DNA from: VAZQ01 sp963817135 | GTDB lineage: Bacteria > Pseudomonadota > Alphaproteobacteria > Rhizobiales > Xanthobacteraceae | Direction of reading: 5' to 3' | Length of the DNA stretch: 64,000 nt | Assembly (NCBI GenBank): GCA_963817135.1 | Contig: CAWFNG010000015.1 | Span: 124,001 to 188,000 of the forward strand | In this document: positions 16,766 to 25,330 of the stretch, in pieces | Numbering within the stretch: position 1 is the first letter of the stretch | Layout: every line of letters begins with the position of its first letter | Translations under genes and position numbers: made by a program | The notes under the pieces: generated by a model | What the model was told of the DNA's origin: nothing | Databases searched by the model: none | Seen by the model: the letters and a program-made list of their open reading frames with translations, nothing else

Positions 16766-17542
16766 TCATGGATCGAGCCGCATGGCCAGGCCTGCACGCG
16801 CCATATAGGCCTTGGCCTCGCGCACGGAATGCTCGCCGAAATGGAAGATCGATGCCGCGAGCACCGCGCTTGCATGCCCCTCGCGAATGCCTTCCACCAG
16901 GTGAGCGAGCGTTCCCACCCCGCCGGAGGCAATGACCGGTACCGTAACCGCGTCGGCCACGGCACGCGTCAGCGCAATGTCAAATCCCTGCCGGGTGCCG
17001 TCCCGATCCATGGACGTGAGCAGGATTTCGCCGGCCCCGAGCGCGGTTACCTGGCGCGCAAAGTCGAGCGCATCGATGCCGGTGGGGTTGCGTCCGCCAT
17101 GGGTGAAAATCTCCCAGCGGTCCGCTTCGCCCGGCTTTGACACGCGTTTGGCATCGATTGCCACCACAATGCATTGATCGCCGAATTTTTCCGCCGCCTC
17201 CTGCACGAATTCCGGCCGGGCAACCGCGGCGGTATTGATCGACACCTTGTCGGCGCCGCAAGCGAGCAGCCTGCGGATGTCCTCCAGCTTGCGCACGCCG
17301 CCTCCCACCGTGAGCGGCATGAAACAGGCCTCGGCGGTGCGGCGCACCACGTCGAAAATGATGTCGCGGTTCTCGTGGCTGGCGGTGATGTCGAGGAAGG
17401 TGAGCTCGTCGGCGCCGGCGGCATCATAGGCAATCGCCGCCTTCACCGGATCGCCGGCGTCGCGCAGATCGAGAAAATTGACGCCTTTGACCACGCGGCC
17501 GTCCTTGACATCGAGACAGGGAATGACGCGCACCTTGAGCAT
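16766..17542 (-). CDS. hisF: Imidazole glycerol phosphate synthase, cyclase subunit HisF
   Basis: 258 residues, a beta/alpha barrel that receives ammonia from HisH and makes imidazole glycerol phosphate plus AICAR. Signature segments: LKVRVIPCLDVKDGRVVKG with catalytic Asp11, ITASHENRDI, LTVGGGVRKLEDI, KVSINTAAV, and ILLTSMDRDGTRQGFD with the second catalytic Asp. Starting at MLKVRVIP (17542) leaves 4 bp after hisA; the frame is open to 17608 inside hisA. Confidence 0.97.
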   Translation of the reverse strand: MLKVRVIPCLDVKDGRVVKGVNFLDLRDAGDPVKAAIAYDAAGADELTFLDITASHENRDIIFDVVRRTAEACFMPLTVGGGVRKLEDIRRLLACGADKVSINTAAVARPEFVQEAAEKFGDQCIVVAIDAKRVSKPGEADRWEIFTHGGRNPTGIDALDFARQVTALGAGEILLTSMDRDGTRQGFDIALTRAVADAVTVPVIASGGVGTLAHLVEGIREGHASAVLAASIFHFGEHSVREAKAYMARAGLAMRLDP

Positions 17543-17546
17543 GGGG

Positions 17547-18284
17547 TCACGCCGACCGCCGTGCTCGAATGAGCCGCAGGGCCTCGGCCGCATCGAGCCG
17601 CCCGTCATAGAGCGCGCGCCCGGCGATGGCGCCGGCGAGCTTCTCGGCGCGCGGCTCGAGCAGCCGTTTCACATCGTCGATGGAGGCGAGCCCGCCCGAG
17701 GCGATGATTGGCGTGCTCACGGCCTCCGCCAGCGCAAGGGTGGCTTCCAGATTTAATCCTTTGAGCAGCCCGTCGCGCGCGATATCGGTGTAAATGATCG
17801 CTGCCACGCCGGCATCCTCGAAGCGTTTCGCCATATCGAGTGCGCTGAGCGCCGACGATTTGGTCCATCCGTCCAAGGCCACCTTGCCGTCGCGGGCGTC
17901 GAGGCCGACCGCGATGCGGCCGGGAAAGCTTCGCGCCGCATCTTTGACCAGAGCGGGCTCGCGCACGGCGGCGGTGCCGATGATTACCCGCGCAACGCCT
18001 TTGCCCAGCCAGGCTTCTATCGTTGCGCGGTCGCGGATGCCGCCGCCGAGCTGAATGGGGGCCGTCACGCCGCGCAGGATACCTTCAATGGCCGGCACAT
18101 TGACCGGCTTTCCCGCGATCGCGGCATCGAGATCCACCACATGCAGATACTCGAACCCCTGCTTCTGGAAAGTCTGCGCCTGCGCCGCCGGGTCGGCATG
18201 AAAGACGGTCGCGCGCGCCATGTCGCCTTGTTCGAGCCGCACGCAGGCGCCGTTTTTCAGATCGATGGCCGGAAAAAGGATCAC
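17547..18284 (-). CDS. hisA: Phosphoribosyl isomerase HisA (ProFAR isomerase)
   Basis: 245 residues, the Amadori-type isomerase of histidine synthesis. It shares the half-barrel repeat with HisF: MILFPAIDLKNGACVRL with catalytic Asp8, YLHVVDLDAA, IQLGGGIRDRATI, VIIGTAAV, and IIYTDIARDGLLKG with the second Asp. The start is unambiguous (first residues MILFPAIDL). It sits between hisH (9 bp upstream) and hisF. Confidence 0.98.
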   Translation of the reverse strand: MILFPAIDLKNGACVRLEQGDMARATVFHADPAAQAQTFQKQGFEYLHVVDLDAAIAGKPVNVPAIEGILRGVTAPIQLGGGIRDRATIEAWLGKGVARVIIGTAAVREPALVKDAARSFPGRIAVGLDARDGKVALDGWTKSSALSALDMAKRFEDAGVAAIIYTDIARDGLLKGLNLEATLALAEAVSTPIIASGGLASIDDVKRLLEPRAEKLAGAIAGRALYDGRLDAAEALRLIRARRSA

Positions 18285-18293
18285 GACCTCAAG

Positions 18294-18944
18294 TCACGGA
18301 TTCCATTGCAGGAAATTGGCGATCAGCCGCAAACCCAACCGCTGGCTCTTCTCCGGATGGAATTGAGTGCCGACCGCGGTGTCACGTCCGACGACGGCGG
18401 TGAGCGGCCCACCGTAATCGACATCGGCCAACACGTCGCCCGGATCGTCGGCCTGCAATTGAAACGAGTGCACGAAATAGGCATGCAGCCCATCGGGGCC
18501 GAGCGGGATGTCGCCGAGGAGCGGATGCGAACGGCGCGGGTTGAGCGTGTTCCAGCCCATGTGCGGTATCTTGAGGCTTGCATTGCCGGGTGCGATGCGA
18601 TCGACCTCGCCGGCGATCCACCCCAGACCCGCGGTGACCTCGTATTCGCGGCCGCGCTCCGCCATCAATTGCATGCCGACGCAGATGCCGAGGAAGGGAC
18701 GCGCGCGCACGCGTACGGATTCATTGAGCGCCTGCACCATTCCGCCGATCGCGTCGAGGCCGCGCCGGCAATCCGCAAACGCGCCGACCCCGGGCAGCAC
18801 GACCCGCTCGGCGCGGCTCACCAGATCGGGGTCTCGGGTCACGCAAATCGTCGCATCTATGCCCGCTTCGCGAGCCGCCCGCTCGAACGCTTTCGCCGCG
18901 GAGTGCAGATTGCCCGACCCATAGTCGACAATCGCAACGGTCAC
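18294..18944 (-). CDS. hisH: Imidazole glycerol phosphate synthase, glutaminase subunit HisH
   Basis: 216 residues, a class I glutamine amidotransferase supplying ammonia to HisF. It begins VAIVDYGSGNLHS; the nucleophile is in FLGICVGMQLM and the His-Glu pair in GTQFHPEKSQ; the oxyanion segment is VLPGVGAFADC. The start is a GTG at 18944 preceded by GGAG. It overlaps the DUF2628 stop codon as GTGA, so the two are probably translationally coupled. An ATG at 19061 would add unrelated sequence. Confidence 0.96.
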   Translation of the reverse strand: MTVAIVDYGSGNLHSAAKAFERAAREAGIDATICVTRDPDLVSRAERVVLPGVGAFADCRRGLDAIGGMVQALNESVRVRARPFLGICVGMQLMAERGREYEVTAGLGWIAGEVDRIAPGNASLKIPHMGWNTLNPRRSHPLLGDIPLGPDGLHAYFVHSFQLQADDPGDVLADVDYGGPLTAVVGRDTAVGTQFHPEKSQRLGLRLIANFLQWNP

Positions 18945-19432
18945 CGCGAGGCTCCGGGCTGCGGGAACAGGCCGATGATATCCGACGCCGGAGCCGGGAC
19001 GGCAATCGCAGATGCAGGCGGGCGCACCGTCGATGATGCGCGCGGCGCATGCCGCACCCATGTGTCGAAGAACCGCTGCTCCGCTGCTTCCAGGTCATCG
19101 CCGACCACGACGCCGATATTCGTCCAGCGCCGGCGCGCCAGCGTGACACGGCGGAGCGTTGCAGCTTCGATCCCGACGAACAGATGCAATAGGGCACTCG
19201 TGGCGAAACGCACGCCGAAGGAAGCACCGATGGCGTAGAGCCCCGCTTGCAGGAGAATGGCGACGCCGAGATAGATCACCAGAACCAGCCACAGCCGATG
19301 GCGAAGCATCCACAGCGGCGGGATGAGAAAAGCCCAGAACGAGAAGCCATCCCGCACGAAGACGAAACGGTTCGGATCGGGCTCGGATTGCGTCCCGCGC
19401 AATGGCGGTTCATGCACGGTGTAGATCGACAT
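18941..19432 (-). CDS. DUF2628 membrane protein of the his operon
   Basis: 163 residues from ATG 19432 (MSIYTVHEPP). Features: DRFV-like NRFVFVRDGFSFWAFLIPPLW, then hydrophobic helices LWLVLVIYLGVAILLQAGLYA and a third around FATSALLHLFVGIEAATLRR, and a soluble tail ending in a low-complexity Pro/Ala region. DUF2628 proteins of this type lie between hisB and hisH in many Rhizobiales. Their function is unknown and they are not a histidine enzyme. The open frame reaches 19585 but the upstream part is basic non-family sequence. Confidence 0.9.
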   Translation of the reverse strand: MSIYTVHEPPLRGTQSEPDPNRFVFVRDGFSFWAFLIPPLWMLRHRLWLVLVIYLGVAILLQAGLYAIGASFGVRFATSALLHLFVGIEAATLRRVTLARRRWTNIGVVVGDDLEAAEQRFFDTWVRHAPRASSTVRPPASAIAVPAPASDIIGLFPQPGASR

Positions 19433-19475
19433 TTTCTTTCTCTTTCTTCGTGCCAGTCGCAGCAGGCGGGCAGCG

Positions 19476-20069
19476 TCACCCGCCGAGCGAGCCCTTGGTC
19501 GATGGAATTTCGTTTGCGGCACCCGGATCGATGGCGACCGCCGTGCGCAACGCCCGCGCCAATCCTTTGAAGCACGATTCGGCAATATGGTGATCGTTGC
19601 TGCCGTAGAGCGTCTCGACGTGCAGCGTCACTCCGCTGTTGACGGCGAAAGCCCGGAACCATTCGCTCACCAGCTCGGTATCGAATGCGCCGACCTTGTC
19701 GCGCCCGAACGCAACCTTGAAAACCAGCACCGGTCGCCCGGAAATGTCGAGCGCGACGCGGGTGAGGGTCTCGTCCATGGGTACATGCGCATCGGCATAG
19801 CGCGTGATCCCCTTCATGTCGCCCAGCGCCTGCTTCACCGCCTGGCCGAACGCGATCGCGACATCCTCGGTGGTGTGATGATGATCGACGTGCAGGTCGC
19901 CCTTTGCCTTGACGGCGAGGTCGATGCGGGAGTGGCGCGCCAACAAATCGAGCATGTGATCGAGAAAGCCGATCCCGGTCGATATGGATGCCTTTCCCCT
20001 GCCGTCCAGGTCGAGCTCGACTTCGATGTCGGTTTCCTTGGTGGCGCGCTTGATTGAGCCTTTGCGCAT
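19476..20069 (-). CDS. hisB: Imidazoleglycerol-phosphate dehydratase
   Basis: 197 residues, the usual length of monofunctional HisB. It has the metal-binding motifs DHHHTTEDVAIAFGQA and NDHHIAESCFKGLARAL, plus an N-terminal MRKGSIKRATKETDIEVEL and FLDHMLDLLARHS. It dehydrates IGP to imidazole acetol phosphate. The start at 20069 is the family start. The open frame continues to 20168 and into the hairpin doublet at 20128, which therefore lies just upstream of the operon start and could affect its promoter. Confidence 0.97.
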   Translation of the reverse strand: MRKGSIKRATKETDIEVELDLDGRGKASISTGIGFLDHMLDLLARHSRIDLAVKAKGDLHVDHHHTTEDVAIAFGQAVKQALGDMKGITRYADAHVPMDETLTRVALDISGRPVLVFKVAFGRDKVGAFDTELVSEWFRAFAVNSGVTLHVETLYGSNDHHIAESCFKGLARALRTAVAIDPGAANEIPSTKGSLGG

Positions 20070-20127
20070 GCATGCTCCGGGGGGCAATCGCGCGCGTCTT
20101 ATCAGGGCTTGCCACGTTTCGCTACTA

Positions 20128-20294
20128 CTAGTGCCCCGAACCCGAAGTTCGCGCAGAGTGTCAGGCAAGTTTGATCGCGAACTTTGGGTTCAAAGGGGCA
20201 CTAGAACCATAGAGTTGCTAGTGGTTCTTCAAATTCCGAAGTTCGCATCTGAACGTGCCGCGAGTACTGGCGAACTTCGGAATCGGACCACTAG
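20128..20294. repeat. CTAG hairpin-doublet element, copy 3 (between hisB and hslV)
   Basis: Left arm 20128-20204 is A type: outer stem CTAGTGCCCC, inner stem GAACCCGAAGTTCGCG with an AAA bulge on the 3' side. The spacer is AACCATAGAGTTG. Right arm 20218-20294 is also A type but inverted (loop GAACGTGCCGCGAG is the reverse complement of the copy 2 loop), closing GGACCACTAG. So this copy is A plus inverted A rather than A plus B. It sits between the divergent hisB and hslV genes and abuts a short AGCATGATC palindrome. Confidence 0.92.
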
Positions 20295-20297
20295 GTA

Positions 20298-20340
20298 TGA
20301 TCCCGAAAAGTGGGCACCACTTTTCGGAAAATGATCATGC
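20298..20340. repeat. AGCATGATC...GATCATGC short palindrome, copy 3
   Basis: TGATCCCGAAAAGTGGGC followed by its inverted complement CCACTTTTCGGAAAATGATCATGC. It begins 3 bp after the hairpin doublet, so two different repeat families are nested in the hisB-hslV intergenic region. Confidence 0.88.
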
Positions 20341-20396
20341 TGCAAAGAGATGCCAAATTGAACCCGCAACGCAGAATGACTAAATCAGCGGAGCCT

Positions 20397-20954
20397 ATGG
20401 AAAATCACATGCAGCCCGCCTCCGCCGGTCTCTGGCACGGCACCACCATTCTCACGGTTCGCAAGCAGGGTCAGGTCGTCATTGGCGGCGACGGCCAGGT
20501 TTCAATCGGCCAGACCGTGGTGAAGGCCAATGCCAAAAAAGTGCGCCGGCTCGGCAAGAGCGACGTGATCGGCGGCTTTGCCGGGGCCACCGCCGATGCG
20601 TTCACGCTGTTCGAGCGGCTGGAAGCCAAGCTCGAACAATATCCGGGACAGCTTACCCGCGCGGCGGTCGAGCTTGCCAAGGATTGGCGCACCGATCGTT
20701 ATCTGCGCCGGCTCGAAGCCATGATGATCGTCGCTGATACGCAGGTTTCCCTGGTGCTCACCGGCACCGGCGACGTGCTCGAGCCGGAGGCCGGCGTGAT
20801 GGGAATAGGCTCCGGCGGGAATTTTGCGCTTGCCGCCGCGCGCGCCCTGATCGACGGACCGCTCGATGCCGAGGCGATCGTGCGCAAGGCGATGGATATC
20901 GCGGCGGATATCTGCGTCTATACCAACCGCAACGTCACCATCGAGAAACTCTGA
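20397..20954 (+). CDS. hslV: ATP-dependent protease subunit HslV
   Basis: 185 residues, the proteolytic dodecamer subunit of the HslVU (ClpQY) heat-shock protease. The mature N-terminal nucleophile Thr is in the GTTILTV segment (about residue 16) after a short propeptide ending LWHG, followed by GGDGQVSIGQTVVKANAKKVRRL and GFAGATADAFTLFERLE. The ATG at 20397 has GGAG five bases upstream; an ATG at 20409 is also possible. It is followed 69 bp later by hslU, the normal pairing. Confidence 0.97.
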   Translation: MENHMQPASAGLWHGTTILTVRKQGQVVIGGDGQVSIGQTVVKANAKKVRRLGKSDVIGGFAGATADAFTLFERLEAKLEQYPGQLTRAAVELAKDWRTDRYLRRLEAMMIVADTQVSLVLTGTGDVLEPEAGVMGIGSGGNFALAAARALIDGPLDAEAIVRKAMDIAADICVYTNRNVTIEKL

Positions 20955-21023
20955 TTGGACGGCGCCTGACCCGGGAGCCAACGCTATTGCGCTCGCTGCA
21001 AGCGAGCGCCAAATACAGCCCCA

Positions 21024-22331
21024 ATGACCGACTTCTCCCCCCGCGAAATCGTATCCGAGCTTGATCGTTTCATCATCGGCCAAAGCGACGCCAAGCGCGC
21101 GGTGGCGGTCGCGCTGCGCAACCGATGGCGCCGCCTCCAGCTCGACGAGAAGCTGCGCGAGGAAGTGCTGCCGAAAAACATCCTGATGATCGGGCCGACC
21201 GGGGTGGGCAAAACCGAGATTTCCCGGCGCCTCGCCAGGCTTGCCGGCGCGCCTTTCCTCAAAGTCGAGGCGACCAAGTTCACCGAAGTCGGCTATGTCG
21301 GCCGCGACGTCGAGCAGATCGTGCGCGACCTGGTTGAGATTGCCATCGTGCAGACGCGCGAAAGAAAACGCAAAGACGTGCAGGCGCGCGCGCAGCTCGC
21401 CGCCGAAGAGCGGGTGGTCAATGCGCTGGTCGGGGAAAATGCAAGCGCCACCACCAAGGATATGTTTCGCCGCAAGTTGCGGGCGGGCGAGCTCAACGAC
21501 AAGGAAATCGAAATCGAGGTGCAGGCGGCCGGTGGGGGAATGCCGCTGTTCGAAATCCCTGGATTGCCCGGCGCGCAAATGGGCGCCATTTCCATCGGCG
21601 ATATCTTCGGCAAGCTCGGCGGCGGCCGGACCAAGACGCGGCGCGTGACGGTCGGCGAATCCCACGACATTCTGCTCAACGAGGAATCCGACAAGCTTCT
21701 CGACAACGATCAGCTCGTGGCAGAATCCATTCATGCGGTGGAACAGAATGGCATTGTGTTCCTCGACGAGATCGACAAGATCGCCGGCCGCGAAGGCCGC
21801 ATGGGAGCCGACGTCTCGCGCGAAGGCGTGCAGCGCGACCTCCTGCCGCTCATCGAAGGCACCACCGTTTCGACCAAGCACGGCGCCGTGAAAACGGACC
21901 ACGTCCTGTTCATCGCCTCGGGTGCCTTCCATCTCTCCAAGCCGTCCGACCTCCTGCCGGAGCTGCAGGGACGCCTGCCCATCAGGGTGGAGCTGCGGCC
22001 GCTCACCCGCGACGATTTCCGCCGTATCCTTACGGAAACCGAGGCCTCGCTGATCAAGCAATACGTCGCACTGTTGGCGACCGAAGGCGTGAAGCTCGAA
22101 TACACGCCTGACGCCATCGACGCCATTGCCGACGTGGCGGTTGCGGTCAATGTGAGCGTGGAAAACATCGGCGCGCGCCGGCTGCAGACGGTGATGGAAC
22201 GCGTGCTTGACGAAATTTCGTTTGCGGCGCCCGACCGCTCCGGGGAGACGGTGGTCATCGATGCCGACTACGTACAGAAGCACATCGGCGACCTCGCAAA
22301 GAATGCCGACCTCAGCCGGTTTATTCTTTAG
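21024..22331 (+). CDS. hslU: ATP-dependent protease ATPase subunit HslU
   Basis: 435 residues, the AAA+ unfoldase that feeds HslV. The sequence starts FSPREIVSELDRFIIGQ, with Walker A GPTGVGKTE at residues 57-65 and the substrate pore motif GYVGRDVEQ. Walker B is GIVFLDEIDKIAG. The family-specific I domain occupies the region between. The C-terminus ends DLSRFIL, the tail that docks into HslV. It is cotranscribed with hslV. Confidence 0.98.
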   Translation: MTDFSPREIVSELDRFIIGQSDAKRAVAVALRNRWRRLQLDEKLREEVLPKNILMIGPTGVGKTEISRRLARLAGAPFLKVEATKFTEVGYVGRDVEQIVRDLVEIAIVQTRERKRKDVQARAQLAAEERVVNALVGENASATTKDMFRRKLRAGELNDKEIEIEVQAAGGGMPLFEIPGLPGAQMGAISIGDIFGKLGGGRTKTRRVTVGESHDILLNEESDKLLDNDQLVAESIHAVEQNGIVFLDEIDKIAGREGRMGADVSREGVQRDLLPLIEGTTVSTKHGAVKTDHVLFIASGAFHLSKPSDLLPELQGRLPIRVELRPLTRDDFRRILTETEASLIKQYVALLATEGVKLEYTPDAIDAIADVAVAVNVSVENIGARRLQTVMERVLDEISFAAPDRSGETVVIDADYVQKHIGDLAKNADLSRFIL

Positions 22332-22382
22332 CGGCGAATCTTGCCCGCCGGGGGCGCTCGTTCGGCCCGGACACGGGACAAC

Positions 22383-22915
22383 ATGGCCACTGCTTTCGAC
22401 CGTGATCAGTTGCTCGAAGCTTTCGACGAGATCGGGCACGCGGCGGTTTCCGCGCGCGTGCACCTCGATATTGCGGTTTATGGCGGCTCAGCGCTTATGC
22501 TTGCCAGCAATTTTCGCTTTGCTACCGAGGACGTGGACATTGCCGAGATCGGGCGGCCATGGCCGGACTGGCTGGCAGCGGCCGTCGCTCGCGTCGCGGA
22601 GCGCAATCAGTGGCCGGATGATTGGCTCAATGAAGCCGTAACGTTTCACTTGAGCCCGCTGGCAAACCCGATGCGCGATCTCGTCGCCTTGGGCAGCTTC
22701 CCGCGCGGATCGGAGCATGCGCGCGCGATATTGCGGACATCACCTCGCTGTTGCGCGTCCTCGACATTTCCGACGTCGAGCAGGCAGTCGCGATCCTGGC
22801 GGAGTTTTTTCCGAACAGCGCAGCCGATGCCGGCAAACAGCGATTTGTGTTAAAGCGTATACTGTCGGCACGAGAATCGAGCGATGCGCCCCGCTACCCT
22901 TGCCCAAACCTATGA
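22383..22915 (+). pseudogene. DUF6036-like nucleotidyltransferase, deleted and frameshifted
   Basis: The N-terminal part is well preserved: YGGSALMLASNFRFATEDVDI (nucleotidyltransferase GGSA motif and acidic pair), WLAAAVARVAERNQWPDDWLNEAV, then MRDLVALGSFPRGSE. The family normally continues with a KLMALR-type region of about 40-50 residues. Here the sequence jumps directly to DIADITSLLRVLDISDVEQAV, and that segment is in another reading frame. The junction falls in the CG tract at about 22718-22727. So the gene carries an apparent internal deletion plus a frameshift. The C-terminal frame ends at 22915 and overlaps the next gene, the coupling expected of a two-gene module. Confidence 0.6.
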
Positions 22916-23282
22916 ACGGATCGCTGCCGGCGAGCCGCGCGAGGCGATGCTGTCGGAATTCCTCGACAGCTTCTATCTGGCGCCCTCCTGCGAGCAGCAG
23001 CTTGCTTGCATAAGCGATGAGCCGCGCCTCACCGGCGACGAACGCCTCGACGCCCTCGCCGGTGCCGTTGCTGAATATCTGGCGAAGCAATACCGGCTGC
23101 CCAGGGTCCCCGATTGGGCCTTCAAGCCGTGCCGCTATCTCGAGCGGGCCTGGCACACTTCTCCCTTCGCCGATGCCGGCATGCGCGAATATCTCACCTT
23201 CGCAAGTCCTGCCGAATTTCGCTCGCGCAATATTTTTACCGAGGAGCGTCCGTTGCGCCGGGCACGCGGCGCTTTACGTTAA
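22884..23282 (+). CDS. Conserved hypothetical protein paired with DUF6036 nucleotidyltransferase
   Basis: 132 residues, no signal or membrane segment. It has TYERIAAGEPREAMLSEFLDSFYLA near the N-terminus, then DWAFKPCRYLERAWH and a C-terminal FRSRNIFTEERPLRRARGALR. Proteins of this shape are found beside nucleotidyltransferases in several bacteria, an arrangement resembling toxin-antitoxin or other two-component modules. The function is not known to me. Its start overlaps the end of the broken nucleotidyltransferase frame. If that partner is dead, this gene is orphaned. Confidence 0.6.
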   Translation: MRPATLAQTYERIAAGEPREAMLSEFLDSFYLAPSCEQQLACISDEPRLTGDERLDALAGAVAEYLAKQYRLPRVPDWAFKPCRYLERAWHTSPFADAGMREYLTFASPAEFRSRNIFTEERPLRRARGALR

Positions 23283-23830
23283 AGACCAGGCCCCCGCCGC
23301 ATCTGGACGTAGAGGGCGCCTTCCCCGCCATGGGACAAGTGGGCCTGCTCGAAGCCGACCACGTAGGGCCGAAACTGCGGCAATTCCAGCCACAGCGGCA
23401 CTTGCCGCCTGAGCACGCCGCCTTCGCCCGCAGACGCGGACGCTCGCATGCCTTTGCCGGTGATCACCAGCACGAAGCGGGCGCCTTCGCGTTGCGATCG
23501 GCGCAGGAAAGCAATCAGCGCAGCTTGTGCCTCGCGTTGCGTCTTGCCGTGCAAATCGATGCGCGCGTCGATGCGCGCGCTGCCGCGGGCAATACGCTGC
23601 TTTTGCCTGCGTTGCAGCGGCTCGATCGCCGGCAGAGGCGTTTCCGCCAGGCGCGCAGGCGCACGCGAATGGGCGCGCGCAGCCGGCGCGGTTTTGAGCG
23701 CCCGGCCCGGCGTACCGGATTTGGCAGCACGGCCCCGCAAAGGGACCACCGAATGGGTGGCGCGCTCCCACAGCGCGCGCTCTTCGTCGTCGAGATGTTG
23801 CCGCCGCCGCTTATCGCTGTCCCCGCTCAT
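23279..23830 (-). CDS. Smr/MutS2-type domain protein
   Basis: 183 residues. The N-terminal half is charged and Ala/Arg/Pro-rich (disordered). The C-terminal half is an Smr domain: ARIDLHGKTQREAQAALIAFL, VLVITGKGMRASA, then the tail after a GEGGVLRRQVPLWL segment. Smr domains bind nucleic acid and often have nicking nuclease activity through the DLHG and GKG motifs, both present. The ATG at 23830 overlaps the mltA stop as ATGA, so it is translationally coupled, a common Rhizobiales pair. Confidence 0.92.
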   Translation of the reverse strand: MSGDSDKRRRQHLDDEERALWERATHSVVPLRGRAAKSGTPGRALKTAPAARAHSRAPARLAETPLPAIEPLQRRQKQRIARGSARIDARIDLHGKTQREAQAALIAFLRRSQREGARFVLVITGKGMRASASAGEGGVLRRQVPLWLELPQFRPYVVGFEQAHLSHGGEGALYVQMRRGPGL

Positions 23831-25314
23831 AGACGATAGCGCCACCACAAAGGATAAGCCTGCCGGCGCGATTTCTTCGGAGGCTTCGCTTCCGCTTCGG
23901 TTCGGTCGGCCTGCACTTTTGTTTTGCTCGCGTCATTCTTGACTTCGGCTTCGGGGATTTTCGGCTTGGGTACAGGGAGCGGCACCTGCATGCCGCCGTC
24001 AAGCTTGACCTCGGCTTCGGGAATGTGGGGCTTCGGTACCGGCAACGGCATCTCTCGGCCGGCTGCGATCAAGTCGAGCTCGCGGGGAATGAGCATCACA
24101 AACCTGCCGGAATGGCGAACGCGCCCGGCAATGCGGCCGGCGGCATCTCCCGAGCCCCAATAGAGGTCGGCACGCGCCGGCCCGACAATGGCCGAGCCCG
24201 TATCCTGGGCAATCATCAGGCGGCGAAACGGCGCGCCTGCGTTTGTGCTCTCGGCCGGCAGATTGGCCGCAATGAAGAACGGCGTGCCGTAGACGTGCGT
24301 CCTGTCGACGGCAATCGAGCGTCCCGGAGTGAGCGGCACGCCCCCTCCGCCAATCGGGTCGCCGTCATTGGAAAGCCCCGTGATGCGGAAGAAAATATAG
24401 GAGCGATTGGTCGCGCGCAGCTTCGGAGCTTCGTCGGGATTTGCGGCCATCCAGTCGCGGATGCGCTGCATGGACATTTCTTCCGCCGGCACGAGGTGCC
24501 GCTCGACCAGCACACGCCCCACCGAACTATAGGTATAGCCGTTGTAGGAGTCGTAGTTGATGCGCAGTGGCGTGCCGTCTTCGAGAATGACCCGCGCCGA
24601 GCCTTCGATCGAAATCGACAGCGCCTCGAAGGAATCCTTCAGCCAGCAGATTTCGAGCTTTTGCCCGTCCAGAGCGCCAGCCTCGATTGCTGCGCGGTCA
24701 TGATAGGGCACGAACTCGTTGTTCGCGTTGCGGCGGCCGATGCGCGCACCTTTGTTGGGAAAGCCCCCGGTCGTAAGGGTATGGCCGAGAGCCACCAGAT
24801 CGCGGGGCCGGCGATAGAGCGGGATATGGAATTCCGGGTTGGGAAAGCGCGAGCCCTGCACGATGGGTTCGAAATAGCCGGTGAGAAACCCATCGGCTTC
24901 TCCGAGCCGTGCAATTCGCACCGGCCGGAAATTATCTTCAAAGAACGCGCGTGCGGCTTGCGCATTTTCCACCCGCAAGGCGACAGTCCGGCGGCAGGTC
25001 TCCCACAGCGCGCGCCCGACCGGACGCGGGTCCGGTGGGTTCTTGGCCTTCGCAAGCAATTGGCAGCTCGTCTTGAACGCTGCAAAGGCTGCGAACAGGT
25101 CGTCCGTCGCCCACCCTTCCAGCTCGCTCCATTGCAGCGGCTCGAGCGCGGCGTCGGGTATGGTGAACGTCTCCTCGTCGGCGGCCAATGAACCCTGCGC
25201 CGGCAGCCACACCACGGCAGCAAGCACGACAACCGGGAACAGGCGCGCTGCCCGTCGGGCAAAGGCGCAATCGGCGGTATTCCGCTTCCATGGAGCTTGC
25301 AGGCGCGCCGGCAT
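23827..25314 (-). CDS. mltA: Membrane-bound lytic murein transglycosylase A (MltA/3D domain)
   Basis: About 495 residues. A signal peptide (LFPVVVLAAVVWLPAQGSLAA) precedes the MltA domain: FEDNFRPVRIARLGEADGFLTGYFEP, FPNPEFHIPLYRRP. The C-terminal 3D domain follows (GRSIAVDRTHVYGTPFFIA, LMIAQDTGSAIVGPARADLYWG), with the three catalytic-site Asp residues. It cleaves peptidoglycan to anhydro-muropeptides. The last 80 residues contain a twofold repeat of PLPVPKPxIPEAEVK, then a Lys-rich tail, beyond the usual domain end. The ATG at 25314 lies 16 bp after the tim44 stop. Confidence 0.93.
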   Translation of the reverse strand: MPARLQAPWKRNTADCAFARRAARLFPVVVLAAVVWLPAQGSLAADEETFTIPDAALEPLQWSELEGWATDDLFAAFAAFKTSCQLLAKAKNPPDPRPVGRALWETCRRTVALRVENAQAARAFFEDNFRPVRIARLGEADGFLTGYFEPIVQGSRFPNPEFHIPLYRRPRDLVALGHTLTTGGFPNKGARIGRRNANNEFVPYHDRAAIEAGALDGQKLEICWLKDSFEALSISIEGSARVILEDGTPLRINYDSYNGYTYSSVGRVLVERHLVPAEEMSMQRIRDWMAANPDEAPKLRATNRSYIFFRITGLSNDGDPIGGGGVPLTPGRSIAVDRTHVYGTPFFIAANLPAESTNAGAPFRRLMIAQDTGSAIVGPARADLYWGSGDAAGRIAGRVRHSGRFVMLIPRELDLIAAGREMPLPVPKPHIPEAEVKLDGGMQVPLPVPKPKIPEAEVKNDASKTKVQADRTEAEAKPPKKSRRQAYPLWWRYRL

Positions 25315-25330
25315 TACGATCGGTCTGCGG

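Noticed and set aside
20502..22463. A 653-codon open frame antisense to hslV and hslU
   Set aside because: It exactly shadows two conserved genes and its composition is typical antisense of high-GC coding DNA.
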